Source of the DNA: Bacteroides stercorirosoris
GTDB lineage: Bacteria > Bacteroidota > Bacteroidia > Bacteroidales > Bacteroidaceae
Assembly: GCF_900142015.1 (NCBI RefSeq)
Contig: NZ_FQZN01000014.1
Span: 90,056 to 154,055, forward strand
DNA length: 64,000 nt
Direction of reading: 5' to 3'
Shown: in pieces, positions 37,675 to 47,449 of the stretch
Numbering within the stretch: position 1 is the first letter of the stretch
Layout of the letters: every line of letters begins with the position of its first letter
Position numbers and translations under genes: made by a program
The notes under the pieces: model-generated
What the model was told of the DNA's origin: nothing
The model's database searches: none
The model's input: the letters and a program-made list of their open reading frames with translations, nothing else

Positions 37675-40056
37675 ATGGGAAGGAAGTTCAAAATAAATCA
37701 TATTCTGCCAACTGCGCTGATTCTATCATGCGCCTTGTTGGGTGGCTGTGAAAAAAACGCATTCGATCCCGAAAAAGTAAAAGCAACTTACGAAGATAAA
37801 TTCCCGGTAAAAGACATCGATCCCGATATGGACTGGAAAATGACCAGGCAGGTTACGATAGACATCTCTGTCTACGAAGATTATGGAGTGGATTATACCG
37901 TAGAAATCTTCGATCACAACCCCTATTCTACCGATACCATACCTCATTTACTGGCAAGAGGAACTGCCAATCAGGAATTTTCTTTCCATACCGCAATTGA
38001 TTGTCCGACTGTGCTTTCCACGCTTTATGTATCGCGTACCGACGAGGCCGGTCGAAGGATATTCAAACCCGTAGCCATAACCAACAACCGTCTGGCCACA
38101 TCGTTCGGTAGCCAGACGCTGACACGTTCCTTTTCCCCATCCACCAGGAGTGAAGGCAATTTCAGCATATCCGCAATGTCCCGTCCATACACCGATAAAG
38201 AAATAGAGACAATGCTTTCCAAAGCAGTCGAATATACCGGCCAAGATATGGACACCGACATAGCCAATAAAAACATTTTTAAAATAACATCCACCTATGA
38301 AGGCAGTATCAACCATGGAGGTACCCCTACTCCCGCAGCCAGTACTCTCAAACTCATTATTGCGCCGGAGGCCAAATGGGAAATTCCCTCCTCCCAGACC
38401 ATCAACCAGGGACTTGAAATTATAGTAGCCTCCAAAGGTGAAATCAAATTAAAATCCGGTAGCGAAAATACCCCGGCTCTTAAATTTACAAATACCGCCT
38501 CACTCACAGTTCTGGGTACCGCTTATCAAGAACACGAAAATGACGAGGCGGAGGATACCCGTGGAAAAATATCCGGCAACGGATGGATAGAGTTCTCCAA
38601 TGGCGGAACCAACTACAATGCCGGAGACATCAACATTGACGGTATCAATAATAATGGCGGTACCTTCTTCAATTATGGTGAAATCGACGTTAAAAAGTTA
38701 TATGGTCCCTCTACCGGAAGTCTCTTTGTCAACCATGGGGATCTGGAAGCCGACCAGATAGGAGACGAAAAAAATGACAGGGGACCCTTGCTGGAAAACA
38801 GTTGCAAAATCGCAGTTGACGGTGACCTGACTTCCTATGGCATCACATTGGGGCAAGGAGCATTCATCAAATGTGAACACCTGCACGCTTCAGACTATAT
38901 CAACCTGAACGATAACTCTATGATCAAAGTAGAGAATAACTCATGGTTCAATAATTGCAGCATCACCGGTCCAACCGCCCCGAACAGTTATGCATTGCTG
39001 AAACTTTATAATATACAACAGGCTAACTGGACAGGAAACTGGCAAAGCGAAGTAACCCAAGGTTATGTGATCAATAATGTGTACTGCGAATATGAAGGCG
39101 GAGGTCGAGACGCTACATGGAATTTTGAGTACTGCTGCCTGAACGGCACTGCAGGAGGAAACGGGAAAAAAGGAAATGGTAACGCAGTTGCATGCAAACC
39201 CGGAGAGGCTCCTAAATATATCCCCGAAGGCAGATGCACCGGTGAAGGCAATACTCCGGGAGAAGGCGATCCGGGAGAAGAACCCGAATTAATGCCCTAT
39301 ACCTACGTCTTCGAAGACAACTTCCCCTTGGTAGGCGACTATGACTTCAACGACGTAGTTTTGGACGTATCCATCAATCATGACCGTGGCCGCGACAATA
39401 AGATAACGACCACACACATTGATGTCACACTCGTGGCAGCCGGAGCGACCAAGACTATCGGAGCCGGTTTGCGATTGATAAATGTGGATAGAGCTGCCGT
39501 TGCAAGTATCAGTTACGAAGGAGATGTAAACCGATTCCAAAACACCCTATCCGGTTCTATGTTAGACAATATCAGCTTTGAAGATGACATGGTGATTCCT
39601 CTCTTCGGAAATGTACATGGCGTATTTGGCGTTGCTCCCGGTACCATGGTCAATACGGGTATCGCTACAGCTCCCACCTATACATACAAGATAAAGATCG
39701 AACAGAGCAATGCCTACCAACACGAGTCTCCGGTTATCTCTAAAGACAATTTGGATTTCTTCATTGCTTATAAGTTCAGAAGTATGCAACAACGTATGGA
39801 AGTGCATCTTTACGAATTCTGGGATTATGGCGCCACCAAAGGAGGAACCGTACAGAAAGAAAATCTTGACTTAGCAGGTAACAATACATGGGCTATTTGT
39901 GTGCCCAATTTCCGTTATCCGAGAGAAAGTATCAACATCAGTACGCTAAAGGGTGACGATTGCGCATACCCCAAGTTTTTGGATTGGGCTCAGAACCGCA
40001 CGCCCGATACTGAGAAATGGCATCTCGATCCCAACGAAAATAATGTTTATAGATAG
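37675..40056 (+). CDS. LruC-domain lipoprotein 2
   Basis: A 793-residue paralogue of the preceding protein. The lipobox is LGGC (Cys about residue 25), then an N-terminal domain with the shared DMDWKMTRQVTIDISVYEDY type of opening. The middle has Asn/Gly-rich beta-helix-like phrases (FNYGEIDVKKLYG, NHGDLEADQIG). The LruC domain begins near residue 541 with YTYVFEDNFPLVGDYDFNDVV. Its own promoter and the upstream terminator show that it is transcribed separately. It lies 49 bases before the exopolysaccharide cluster, so readthrough is possible. Confidence 0.82.
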   Translation: MGRKFKINHILPTALILSCALLGGCEKNAFDPEKVKATYEDKFPVKDIDPDMDWKMTRQVTIDISVYEDYGVDYTVEIFDHNPYSTDTIPHLLARGTANQEFSFHTAIDCPTVLSTLYVSRTDEAGRRIFKPVAITNNRLATSFGSQTLTRSFSPSTRSEGNFSISAMSRPYTDKEIETMLSKAVEYTGQDMDTDIANKNIFKITSTYEGSINHGGTPTPAASTLKLIIAPEAKWEIPSSQTINQGLEIIVASKGEIKLKSGSENTPALKFTNTASLTVLGTAYQEHENDEAEDTRGKISGNGWIEFSNGGTNYNAGDINIDGINNNGGTFFNYGEIDVKKLYGPSTGSLFVNHGDLEADQIGDEKNDRGPLLENSCKIAVDGDLTSYGITLGQGAFIKCEHLHASDYINLNDNSMIKVENNSWFNNCSITGPTAPNSYALLKLYNIQQANWTGNWQSEVTQGYVINNVYCEYEGGGRDATWNFEYCCLNGTAGGNGKKGNGNAVACKPGEAPKYIPEGRCTGEGNTPGEGDPGEEPELMPYTYVFEDNFPLVGDYDFNDVVLDVSINHDRGRDNKITTTHIDVTLVAAGATKTIGAGLRLINVDRAAVASISYEGDVNRFQNTLSGSMLDNISFEDDMVIPLFGNVHGVFGVAPGTMVNTGIATAPTYTYKIKIEQSNAYQHESPVISKDNLDFFIAYKFRSMQQRMEVHLYEFWDYGATKGGTVQKENLDLAGNNTWAICVPNFRYPRESINISTLKGDDCAYPKFLDWAQNRTPDTEKWHLDPNENNVYR

Positions 40057-40104
40057 AATAATCATATAACAAATAACAGGTATAGAATATTATAAATTAC
40101 AATA

Positions 40105-40464
40105 ATGAAACAGATATTATTAGTAGATGATAAAGCCTCTATAGGCAAAGTGCTCTCTATGTATTTGGGAAAAGAGTATGATTTTGTATACTGCGAAGAT
40201 CCCTTGAAAGCAATTGAGTGGTTACACGAAGGTAATGAGCCGGATTTGATTATATCTGACATCCGTATGCCGAAAATGACAGGTTCGGAATTTCTCCGCT
40301 ACCTCAAAAGTAATGAGCTGTTCAAGCACATTCCCGTCATGATGCTTTCCAGCGAAGAGAGTACTACCGAGCGTATCCGCCTGCTCGAAGAAGGCGCGGT
40401 CGATTACATTCTGAAGCCTTTCAACCCCATGGAATTGAAAGTACGTTTAAAGAAATTTCTATAA
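40105..40464 (+). CDS. Single-domain response regulator (CheY-like receiver)
   Basis: A 119-residue protein that is a receiver domain and nothing else. LLVDDK gives the acidic pocket, the phosphoacceptor Asp is in DLIISDIRMP (about residue 52), Ser is in MMLSSEE and the conserved Lys in YILKPFNP (about residue 101). There is no output domain, so it must act through protein contact. It is the first gene of the polysaccharide locus, and the next protein starts with a receiver-like domain, which suggests interaction. No histidine kinase is in the window. Confidence 0.88.
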   Translation: MKQILLVDDKASIGKVLSMYLGKEYDFVYCEDPLKAIEWLHEGNEPDLIISDIRMPKMTGSEFLRYLKSNELFKHIPVMMLSSEESTTERIRLLEEGAVDYILKPFNPMELKVRLKKFL

Positions 40465-40491
40465 TTAAGTAATTAATCCACGTAAAGGCAT

Positions 40492-41664
40492 ATGTTATAT
40501 TACATATATATTGGAAATAAACGGGTTATCATCGACCACCTGAGCAAAGTTACAGGAGGGATGTTTGTTGCCGTCTCTTCTCCACAGAAAGCGGCTAAAG
40601 TCATTGATGGTATTCGTGACCGGTATAACATATCTATCCTTTACGAACAAACAGAATCTCCAGAAGCGGACTGCTTTGAGCTTTCTTATTTACGCAAACG
40701 TTATCCCCGGGTTTATATAACTCTCGTAACCGAAGTATTAAAACCCGAAAATCGAAAAGCTTACCTCCAGGCAGGCGTCAACAATACGCTTCCGCCACAT
40801 GCCGAAGAAGAAAGTATTCAACGCATGAATGTTTATCTCAGGGCACGTAAGGATAGTAAACTGAAAGAATTCAGCGAAACACATCGTAAAGTATTGAATA
40901 CATTCCGTCTTCCTATGTGGAAACGTACATTCGACATTCTCTTTGCGGGTACTGCTGTTATCATTCTTTCACCATTGCTGATAGGAACAGCTATTGCCGT
41001 CCGTGCAGAGAGCAAAGGAAGAGTTATTTATAAGTCGCAACGTGTAGGCTCCAATTATCAGATTTTCAATTTCTTAAAGTTTCGTTCCATGTACACTAAT
41101 GCGGACAAACGGTTGAAAGAATTGAATGCCCTTAATCAATATCAGATTGAAGAAGTTGAAAATTCAGATGAAGGCCCTGAAATTCGCTTTGATGACCTTT
41201 CCGGAACACCGGATGAAGAAGAAAACTTGCTGATTTCAGATGATTTCGTGATTTCTGAAGAAGATTTCATCAAAAAGAAAGAGAAAACAAAACAGAATAC
41301 ATTCGTCAAGATTGAAAACGATCCGCGCGTTACTCGTGTCGGACGATTCATCCGCAAATACAGTATTGATGAATTGCCGCAACTTTTCAATATTTTAAAA
41401 GGGGATATGAGCATTGTAGGCAATCGCCCTCTCCCACTCTATGAAGCTGAGCTATTAACCAGCGATGCCTACATAGATCGTTTTATGGCTCCGGCAGGTT
41501 TGACGGGACTATGGCAAGTAGAGAAGCGAGGTGGTGCAGGTAAAATGTCAGCAGAAGAGAGAAAACAGTTGGATATCAAGTATGCAAGAGATTTCTCATT
41601 CTGGCTGGATATGAAGATTATCTTTAAGACATTGACGGCGTTTGTGCAAAAAGAGAATGTATAA
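40492..41664 (+). CDS. Receiver-like domain fused to polyprenyl sugar-phosphate transferase
   Basis: A 390-residue protein. The first about 115 residues look like a degenerate receiver fold (alternating strands and helices, [15 protein letters not shown] at its end) without a clear phosphoacceptor Asp. After a hydrophobic helix (about 147-167) comes the bacterial sugar transferase domain: [42 protein letters not shown] in pieces, and [13 protein letters not shown]. This domain loads the first sugar-1-phosphate onto undecaprenyl phosphate. An acidic insert of about 60 residues (about 215-270) interrupts it after TNADKR. Its place behind a lone receiver suggests regulated initiation of polysaccharide synthesis. 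Confidence 0.87.
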   Translation: MLYYIYIGNKRVIIDHLSKVTGGMFVAVSSPQKAAKVIDGIRDRYNISILYEQTESPEADCFELSYLRKRYPRVYITLVTEVLKPENRKAYLQAGVNNTLPPHAEEESIQRMNVYLRARKDSKLKEFSETHRKVLNTFRLPMWKRTFDILFAGTAVIILSPLLIGTAIAVRAESKGRVIYKSQRVGSNYQIFNFLKFRSMYTNADKRLKELNALNQYQIEEVENSDEGPEIRFDDLSGTPDEEENLLISDDFVISEEDFIKKKEKTKQNTFVKIENDPRVTRVGRFIRKYSIDELPQLFNILKGDMSIVGNRPLPLYEAELLTSDAYIDRFMAPAGLTGLWQVEKRGGAGKMSAEERKQLDIKYARDFSFWLDMKIIFKTLTAFVQKENV

Positions 41665-41697
41665 TTGCAATAGTAACCATGTATAGCAAATAAAAAA

Positions 41698-42537
41698 ATG
41701 ATAAAAAGATATATTACACTCATTTATTGGAGCGCTATTCTTTCGGGATTGTTTGCTCTTCCTACAATTATTGTCGCTCAAGAGCAAACAATGACGCGTG
41801 AAGAACGTATAAAGGCTTTAGAGCGTTTAAAAATGGAGGACGCACGATGGGAAACAGTAACTGTGATGCAGACAGGGAAAGAAGCCCCCCTTGAAATTGA
41901 GAAATTAGAATTGCCTCCGTTATCGGTTTTTTTAGATGCTGTAACAGAGAATGCTACTGTAAAACGAGCTCGTTCGCAAGTTGAACAGCAGAAAAATGAA
42001 TATCGCATTGAAAAACGTAATTGGTGGAACTATTTTAAATTAAACGGTAGCTATGCATTTGGTCGTTTCAACAGTTTAAACGAAAACAGCGAAACACTCG
42101 TTGATTGGTACCAATCAACGAGTGTCGGTACACGCCATACTTTCAATTTAGGAGCCACTGTCAGTGTCGGCTTAGGCGATCTGTTCAACCGCCCGTTAAA
42201 ACTAAAAAATTATCGCTATAATATAGAGCAATTACAATATACTCAAGATGAGGTTATGGAAGAGCGTAAGCTAAAAGTGCTGGAAGCATACAATGCCGTA
42301 ACAGAGCAACTGGCCACAATTAAAGCAAAAGCAGAAACTGCGGCACTATACAATGCTCAAATGAAGATATCGGAAAATAGTTTTATTCAAGGAAAAATAG
42401 ATATCATTACGCTTTCTTTAGAACGGGCACGCCGAACGGGTGCTGTAACTAATTATGAACAGAGCAGGGTTGCCCTCCATAATTCTATTGTGCTATTAGA
42501 GATGTTGACTAATGTAAAAATCATTAAAGACTATTAA
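41698..42537 (+). CDS. Short TolC-like outer-membrane protein
   Basis: A 279-residue exported protein with a signal peptide ending IIVAQE (about residue 29). Long amphipathic helices (about 80-105 and 185-255) flank a short beta segment with aromatic strands (NGSYAFGRFNSL, NLGATVSVGLGDLF), the TolC order of helix, strand pair, helix. TolC proteins have two such repeats in about 430-490 residues; here there is only one, about half length, which could need more subunits per channel. It probably exports the polysaccharide in place of, or together with, a Wza-type protein, none of which is seen nearby. Confidence 0.7.
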   Translation: MIKRYITLIYWSAILSGLFALPTIIVAQEQTMTREERIKALERLKMEDARWETVTVMQTGKEAPLEIEKLELPPLSVFLDAVTENATVKRARSQVEQQKNEYRIEKRNWWNYFKLNGSYAFGRFNSLNENSETLVDWYQSTSVGTRHTFNLGATVSVGLGDLFNRPLKLKNYRYNIEQLQYTQDEVMEERKLKVLEAYNAVTEQLATIKAKAETAALYNAQMKISENSFIQGKIDIITLSLERARRTGAVTNYEQSRVALHNSIVLLEMLTNVKIIKDY

Positions 42538-42543
42538 GACCCT

Positions 42544-44709
42544 ATGGATATTATATTATTTATATCACAATTCTTATACCGTATCCGTTATTGGTTATTA
42601 TGGGGAACACTTTTTGTGACAGGCTTAGTTATCTATTTCACTCAGTTTCTTCCTTATAGTTACACAGTAGAAAGTAGCTTGTATGCAGGCATTACCAACT
42701 CAACTTCTATTGACGGAGCAGCCATAAACTATTCTGCAGTCAATAGTACTTTTGATAATCTTATCAATATAGCCAAGGCACGCGGAACATTACAAAAAGT
42801 ATCCCTCCGTTTATTGGCAAACTCGTACACCTATGGAGAAGAATGGAAAGACAACCAATATATTCAAGCTAAACATTATCGTCAATTATTGCAAATGACC
42901 CCGAAAGAAGTATTGAGTCTAATTGACAGAAAAGATGCTGAAAAAACATTAGCTAATTTGACTGCATATCGCAAAGAAAGCAGTAGTAATTTTGTATATG
43001 CCATGTTTAATCGTCCAGTTGCATTTTACAGTGCAATGGCCTTAGACGAAATCAGTATAAAACGTGCCGGCAACAGTGATATTCTGGACATTGTTTATAC
43101 TTCGGCAGATCCTGGTATCACTCAAAAAACAGTCAGCATTCTGATAGACGAATTAATTAAGGCTTATGAAATACTTCGCTTTAAATCGACTAACGATGTT
43201 ATTGCATATTTTGAAAGGCAAGTTCGCCTCACCAAAGAAGCATTAAGCAAAGAAGAAGATGATCTTATGAACTATAATGTAAGCGAACGTGTAATCAACT
43301 ATCCAGAAGAGACTAAAGCACTTGCCGGTACCCGATATGAAGTAGAAGATCGTTTAGAAGAAGCTGAACGTATCTATGAAGGAGCAGTAGCTCTGCGTGA
43401 TATGTTAGAGGGTAAGATGGACATTCGAGCTCAAATTATTCGTAATAACACCAATCTTCTGAATGAGTTGGATAAGGTCAGTACCCTGAACCAAAGTATA
43501 ATGGAACGTGAAATCTATACAACTGATAAAAATCAGTTGACAGACCAGAAGTTGCAAAAAGAAAGAGAAGCTTTAAAAAAGGCAGAAAATCAAATAAGCC
43601 ATATATCCGACAATCTAAATGAATTCAGCTTCTCCAAAGAAGGTGTTGGAATTCAAAGTATGGTAGAAGAGTGGTTGATAGCTTGCATTAACGAAGCAAA
43701 AGCGAAAGCAGAACTACAGGTCTTGAAAAAACGGCAAGACAATATTTTCGAACAATATGTCCATATGTCCCCCATCGGTACCCAAGTAAACCGTAAACAA
43801 CGCGCCATTAGCATAGCGGAAGATAACTATCGTACTCAACTCAAGGGACTAGCAGATGCCAATCTTCGATTGAAAAATATAGAAATGAGTACCAGCAATC
43901 TGCAAATGGTAGCACCTCCCGATTTTCCATTGACCGACAATGGACGTAAGCGCATACTATATATTCTCATTGCTTTCATCGGCAGCATTATATTTATCAC
44001 AACTTATTTCTTGCTTATTGAGATATTAGACCGTACTTTGCGCGATCCTCTTCGAAGCAAACGACTGAGCGGCCTACCTGTTATTGCAGCTTTCAATGGA
44101 GTCAATAATTTGAAATACCGTGGTTTCTTGAAAGCATGTAACCGAATTGCTGCCGCTTACTGTTGTCGTAAGTTAGATAAATATATGAAGCCCGGACAAC
44201 CTGCAGTCATCAGTTTGCTCAGTATAAATCCAGGTGAAGGCAAATCTTTCTTAGCCAAGTATTTCATTGAGCACTGGAAATCGGAAGGGGTTCGGGTACG
44301 TTTGGTACAGCATGGTATAGACTTTGAAAGTGATAGCAAGAACTACGTACAGGCAGAGCAAATTTCCGATTTTTGGAAACTGAACGAAGCTGAACAGATT
44401 CCTGATATCATTTTGGTTGAATATCCAGCTATTCAGGAAAGTTCCGTCCCCTTGTCCGTTCTTCAAAAGTCCGATGCAGTCCTACTTATCGCTAACGCCC
44501 GCCGTTTGTGGCGCAATAGCGACAATACAACACTATATCCGATAAAAGAATGTTTGGAAAATGTTCCGTTCTCCCTTTATCTGAATAATGCCGACCGCGA
44601 TGTGGTTGAATCATTTACCGGTGAACTGCCACCTAAAATGCCTATTCATTCATTCTTCAGCAGATTGGCACAATTAGGATTGACATCGCAAAAGGCAGCA
44701 GTAAAATAG
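42544..44709 (+). CDS. Wzz/GumC-type chain-length protein with degenerate kinase domain
   Basis: A 721-residue inner-membrane protein. One helix near residues 17-37, a large periplasmic region with long coiled-coil stretches (about 220-450), a proline-containing segment, then a second helix (about 475-497) is the Wzz/GumC plan. The C-terminal cytoplasmic domain keeps a P-loop (INPGEGKSFLAKYF, about 562-575). In place of the BY-kinase A' Asp motif it has LVQHGIDFES, and the Walker B position reads IILVEYPA. There is no Tyr cluster at the C-terminus. It may therefore bind nucleotide without acting as a tyrosine kinase. Confidence 0.83.
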   Translation: MDIILFISQFLYRIRYWLLWGTLFVTGLVIYFTQFLPYSYTVESSLYAGITNSTSIDGAAINYSAVNSTFDNLINIAKARGTLQKVSLRLLANSYTYGEEWKDNQYIQAKHYRQLLQMTPKEVLSLIDRKDAEKTLANLTAYRKESSSNFVYAMFNRPVAFYSAMALDEISIKRAGNSDILDIVYTSADPGITQKTVSILIDELIKAYEILRFKSTNDVIAYFERQVRLTKEALSKEEDDLMNYNVSERVINYPEETKALAGTRYEVEDRLEEAERIYEGAVALRDMLEGKMDIRAQIIRNNTNLLNELDKVSTLNQSIMEREIYTTDKNQLTDQKLQKEREALKKAENQISHISDNLNEFSFSKEGVGIQSMVEEWLIACINEAKAKAELQVLKKRQDNIFEQYVHMSPIGTQVNRKQRAISIAEDNYRTQLKGLADANLRLKNIEMSTSNLQMVAPPDFPLTDNGRKRILYILIAFIGSIIFITTYFLLIEILDRTLRDPLRSKRLSGLPVIAAFNGVNNLKYRGFLKACNRIAAAYCCRKLDKYMKPGQPAVISLLSINPGEGKSFLAKYFIEHWKSEGVRVRLVQHGIDFESDSKNYVQAEQISDFWKLNEAEQIPDIILVEYPAIQESSVPLSVLQKSDAVLLIANARRLWRNSDNTTLYPIKECLENVPFSLYLNNADRDVVESFTGELPPKMPIHSFFSRLAQLGLTSQKAAVK

Positions 44710-44728
44710 TATATAATACAAAGTACTG

Positions 44729-46195
44729 ATGGCATATAATAGTCAAAATCCGACATACGAACTCCCTCCCAAAGCCTTGACTTTTCTGTTATTGGCTGTG
44801 GGGTTAGTTACTATTGTTATATCCATTATCACCCAAAAATTACTCATAGCGGCAGCAGTTATAAGTTTGCCTCTTGTAGTAATCATATTTGTGTATGGAA
44901 GTCGGTCTCCCCGTTTCGGTTTCTTTTTATATGCCACTTATTCTTATTTCTTTACGGCAATCATGCGTTATAGTCGTCAAGAAGGACTTAGTGTTGTATT
45001 AGACATTTTATTAGTATATATGCTAATCACTATCTTCTTCTCCGTTATCCGGAAAGAATCTAATATAAAGCTATCAAACGCTATAAATGTACTTACTGTC
45101 AGCTATATCGCATGGATGATATTTATATTGGTGCAGCTTGCCAATCCCGGTATTCGTGCCGAGGGTGTCACATTAGGGATACGTAGCTGGATATTGGGAA
45201 CATTTGTGCTTTATATCGTTTCATCTTTATTCGCAGACACTCCCAAAACCCTCAAGGCCGGATTGATACTGTTCGGAATGTTCACGTTCATCGCTTTCCT
45301 CAAGTTATTGTATCAAAAGTTCCGCTGGTTCGATGCCGCCGAAACAGAATGGCTGATGCAAAACAGTTGGTACACACACATATTAAGTAGTGGTATCCGC
45401 TATTTTTCTATCTTTAGTGATGCCGGAAATTTCGGAGCACACATGGGTATTATTACTATCGTATATTCCATCATCGGTTTCCGTACCCATGAGAGATGGC
45501 TTTCCATTTTCTATGTCAGCGTTGGCGTGATGGGAGCGATAGGAATGTTAATGTCCGGTACCCGTGGAGCTATTATCATTCCTTTCGGAGGGCTTGTCCT
45601 ATATTGTCTTGTCTGTAAAAATATAAAAGTCATGATAGTCTCAGTTTTAACAGGAGCAGCAATGTTTGCTTTTTTCGCTTTCACAGATATAGGAGACGAT
45701 AATAGTGTGATACGCCGTATGCGAACCGCTTTCCGCCCATCAGAAGACGATTCATATAATGTACGTGTCGAGAATCGAAGAATTATTGCAGAATACTTAG
45801 TACGACATCCTTGGGGAACCGGTTTGGAAAGAGGGGTACCCAGAATAACAAGAACAGACGAAGGAGAATTAATAAAAGAAGATACTGTCCCTCCTGACTC
45901 ATATTATGTAAAGATATGGATGCAAACAGGTATTATTGGATTAATCCTTTATATAGCCATATATACCATAGTTCTAATCAGGTGCTGCTACATTATTATG
46001 TTCCGCATACGAAATCAAGAACTCCTCCATACTCTTGCAGCCCTTCTTTGCGGAGTTTTTGGTGTATGGCTCAATGGATATGTAGGGGAAGGAATGGGAC
46101 AGCCTCCTACGAATTTTATCATAGTTGCCGCACTCGCTTTCGTATTGAACGGTCCCTATATAGATAAACAGATAACTCAACAAAAAATCAAGTAA
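44729..46195 (+). CDS. O-antigen ligase/polymerase-like membrane protein (Wzy type)
   Basis: A 488-residue polytopic membrane protein with about eleven hydrophobic segments and a large loop (about 320-400) that carries VENRRIIAEYLVRHPWGTGLERGVP. The HPWGTG phrase with nearby Arg is the usual landmark of the O-antigen ligase/Wzy_C family. In this cluster, with initiating transferase, Wzz and glycosyltransferases, it most likely polymerises lipid-linked repeat units. It is cotranscribed, with gaps of about 20 bases on both sides. Confidence 0.83.
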   Translation: MAYNSQNPTYELPPKALTFLLLAVGLVTIVISIITQKLLIAAAVISLPLVVIIFVYGSRSPRFGFFLYATYSYFFTAIMRYSRQEGLSVVLDILLVYMLITIFFSVIRKESNIKLSNAINVLTVSYIAWMIFILVQLANPGIRAEGVTLGIRSWILGTFVLYIVSSLFADTPKTLKAGLILFGMFTFIAFLKLLYQKFRWFDAAETEWLMQNSWYTHILSSGIRYFSIFSDAGNFGAHMGIITIVYSIIGFRTHERWLSIFYVSVGVMGAIGMLMSGTRGAIIIPFGGLVLYCLVCKNIKVMIVSVLTGAAMFAFFAFTDIGDDNSVIRRMRTAFRPSEDDSYNVRVENRRIIAEYLVRHPWGTGLERGVPRITRTDEGELIKEDTVPPDSYYVKIWMQTGIIGLILYIAIYTIVLIRCCYIIMFRIRNQELLHTLAALLCGVFGVWLNGYVGEGMGQPPTNFIIVAALAFVLNGPYIDKQITQQKIK

Positions 46196-46213
46196 AACAA
46201 AGTAATACTCATT

Positions 46214-47449
46214 ATGAATGATATTTTTTCCATATTAAATCCCGATTGGTGGATGGACGAGAACAACAATGCTTTGCAGATTGCTGATGCTATCTTGTTC
46301 TTAGTGTTATGTATCCCAGTATTATATCTCTTCATTTGCGCGCTTTTCTCGCTCGGGAAATATAAGAATCCTTATCCACCAGCTAAAGTGCAGCACCGTT
46401 TTCTTGTATTGTTCACAGTGTTGCGCAATGGTAAAGAAGTGATTCAGTCTATAAATCATTTTTTAGACACACAACTATATCCACGGGAAAAATGTGATAT
46501 AGCTGTTGCAGCTACCCAATTACCCGAAGAGGACCTTGTCACTTTGCTTCAGATGCCGGTCAACATCGTCGTTCCCGACAAAGAGCAATGTACCAAAGTA
46601 TATGCCATCCAACAAGTCATGGAACGCTACTCCCCTGAAGAATACGACATGGTCGTTGTCTTTAATTCGGATAACCGGATAGTGCCTAACGCACTTACCC
46701 TTTTCAATAATGCATATTATTCCGGATGCGATGCTATTCAAGCCCATCGTATGACAGAGAACCTGACCACCAATATTGCGGTATTGAATGCCACCAGTGA
46801 AGAGATTAACAATAATATCTTCCGTAAAGCACATACCCGTATGGGATTTTCATCAGCCTTAATCGGATCAGCCATGGCATTTGACTTTCCAATGTTCCAT
46901 GAAATAGCACCAAAGTTGAAAGGGTCCGACTTAAGTAAAGCGATGGAAACCGCACTCTTGAAGCAGAATATTTTTACCGAATACATGGAAGAAGTAGTGT
47001 GTTACAGTAGAAAAGAAGAAAGTGCCGATGGCTATGAAGCACAACGCATCGGCTGGCTTCGTTCGCAATACAGCAGTACTATTTTCGCTTTAAAAAAGTT
47101 ACCGATAACTTTACTGAGAGGACAATGGGATTATGCTCTCAAGCTATTTCAATGGCTAATGCCTTCACGTTTCCTACTTATCGCCCTAATTGCAGCGTGC
47201 GCTGTGGGCATCACCCTGTTAGACTGGTCACTCAGTTTCAAATGGTATGCTCTTCTAGCGGTAATTGCCATAACATTTTTAATGGCGTTGCCTGACGGAG
47301 AAGTAACCAAACGCTTCAAATACTCGCTATGGGCTTTACCGGTGCTTATATTTGCATCCATATTCAGCCATATCACGCGCTTTTTCCAATTCAAAAAGAC
47401 AAAGAAAAAGAAGACTAAAAGAGAAAAAAAAAATCCCAAAAAGGAATGA
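46214..47449 (+). CDS. Membrane-bound family 2 glycosyltransferase
   Basis: A 411-residue protein with an N-terminal membrane helix (about 27-50), a GT-A catalytic domain with VVFNSDNRIVPNAL as the DxD region and VQ/AHRMTENLTTN, and at least two helices near the C-terminus (about 310-390). The last about 20 residues are almost all Lys/Arg (KKTKKKKTKREKK). It resembles the minus-strand transferase at 61698-62894: both share SEEINN-IFR and SALIGS-MAF phrases. The end overlaps the next gene by four bases. Confidence 0.83.
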   Translation: MNDIFSILNPDWWMDENNNALQIADAILFLVLCIPVLYLFICALFSLGKYKNPYPPAKVQHRFLVLFTVLRNGKEVIQSINHFLDTQLYPREKCDIAVAATQLPEEDLVTLLQMPVNIVVPDKEQCTKVYAIQQVMERYSPEEYDMVVVFNSDNRIVPNALTLFNNAYYSGCDAIQAHRMTENLTTNIAVLNATSEEINNNIFRKAHTRMGFSSALIGSAMAFDFPMFHEIAPKLKGSDLSKAMETALLKQNIFTEYMEEVVCYSRKEESADGYEAQRIGWLRSQYSSTIFALKKLPITLLRGQWDYALKLFQWLMPSRFLLIALIAACAVGITLLDWSLSFKWYALLAVIAITFLMALPDGEVTKRFKYSLWALPVLIFASIFSHITRFFQFKKTKKKKTKREKKNPKKE

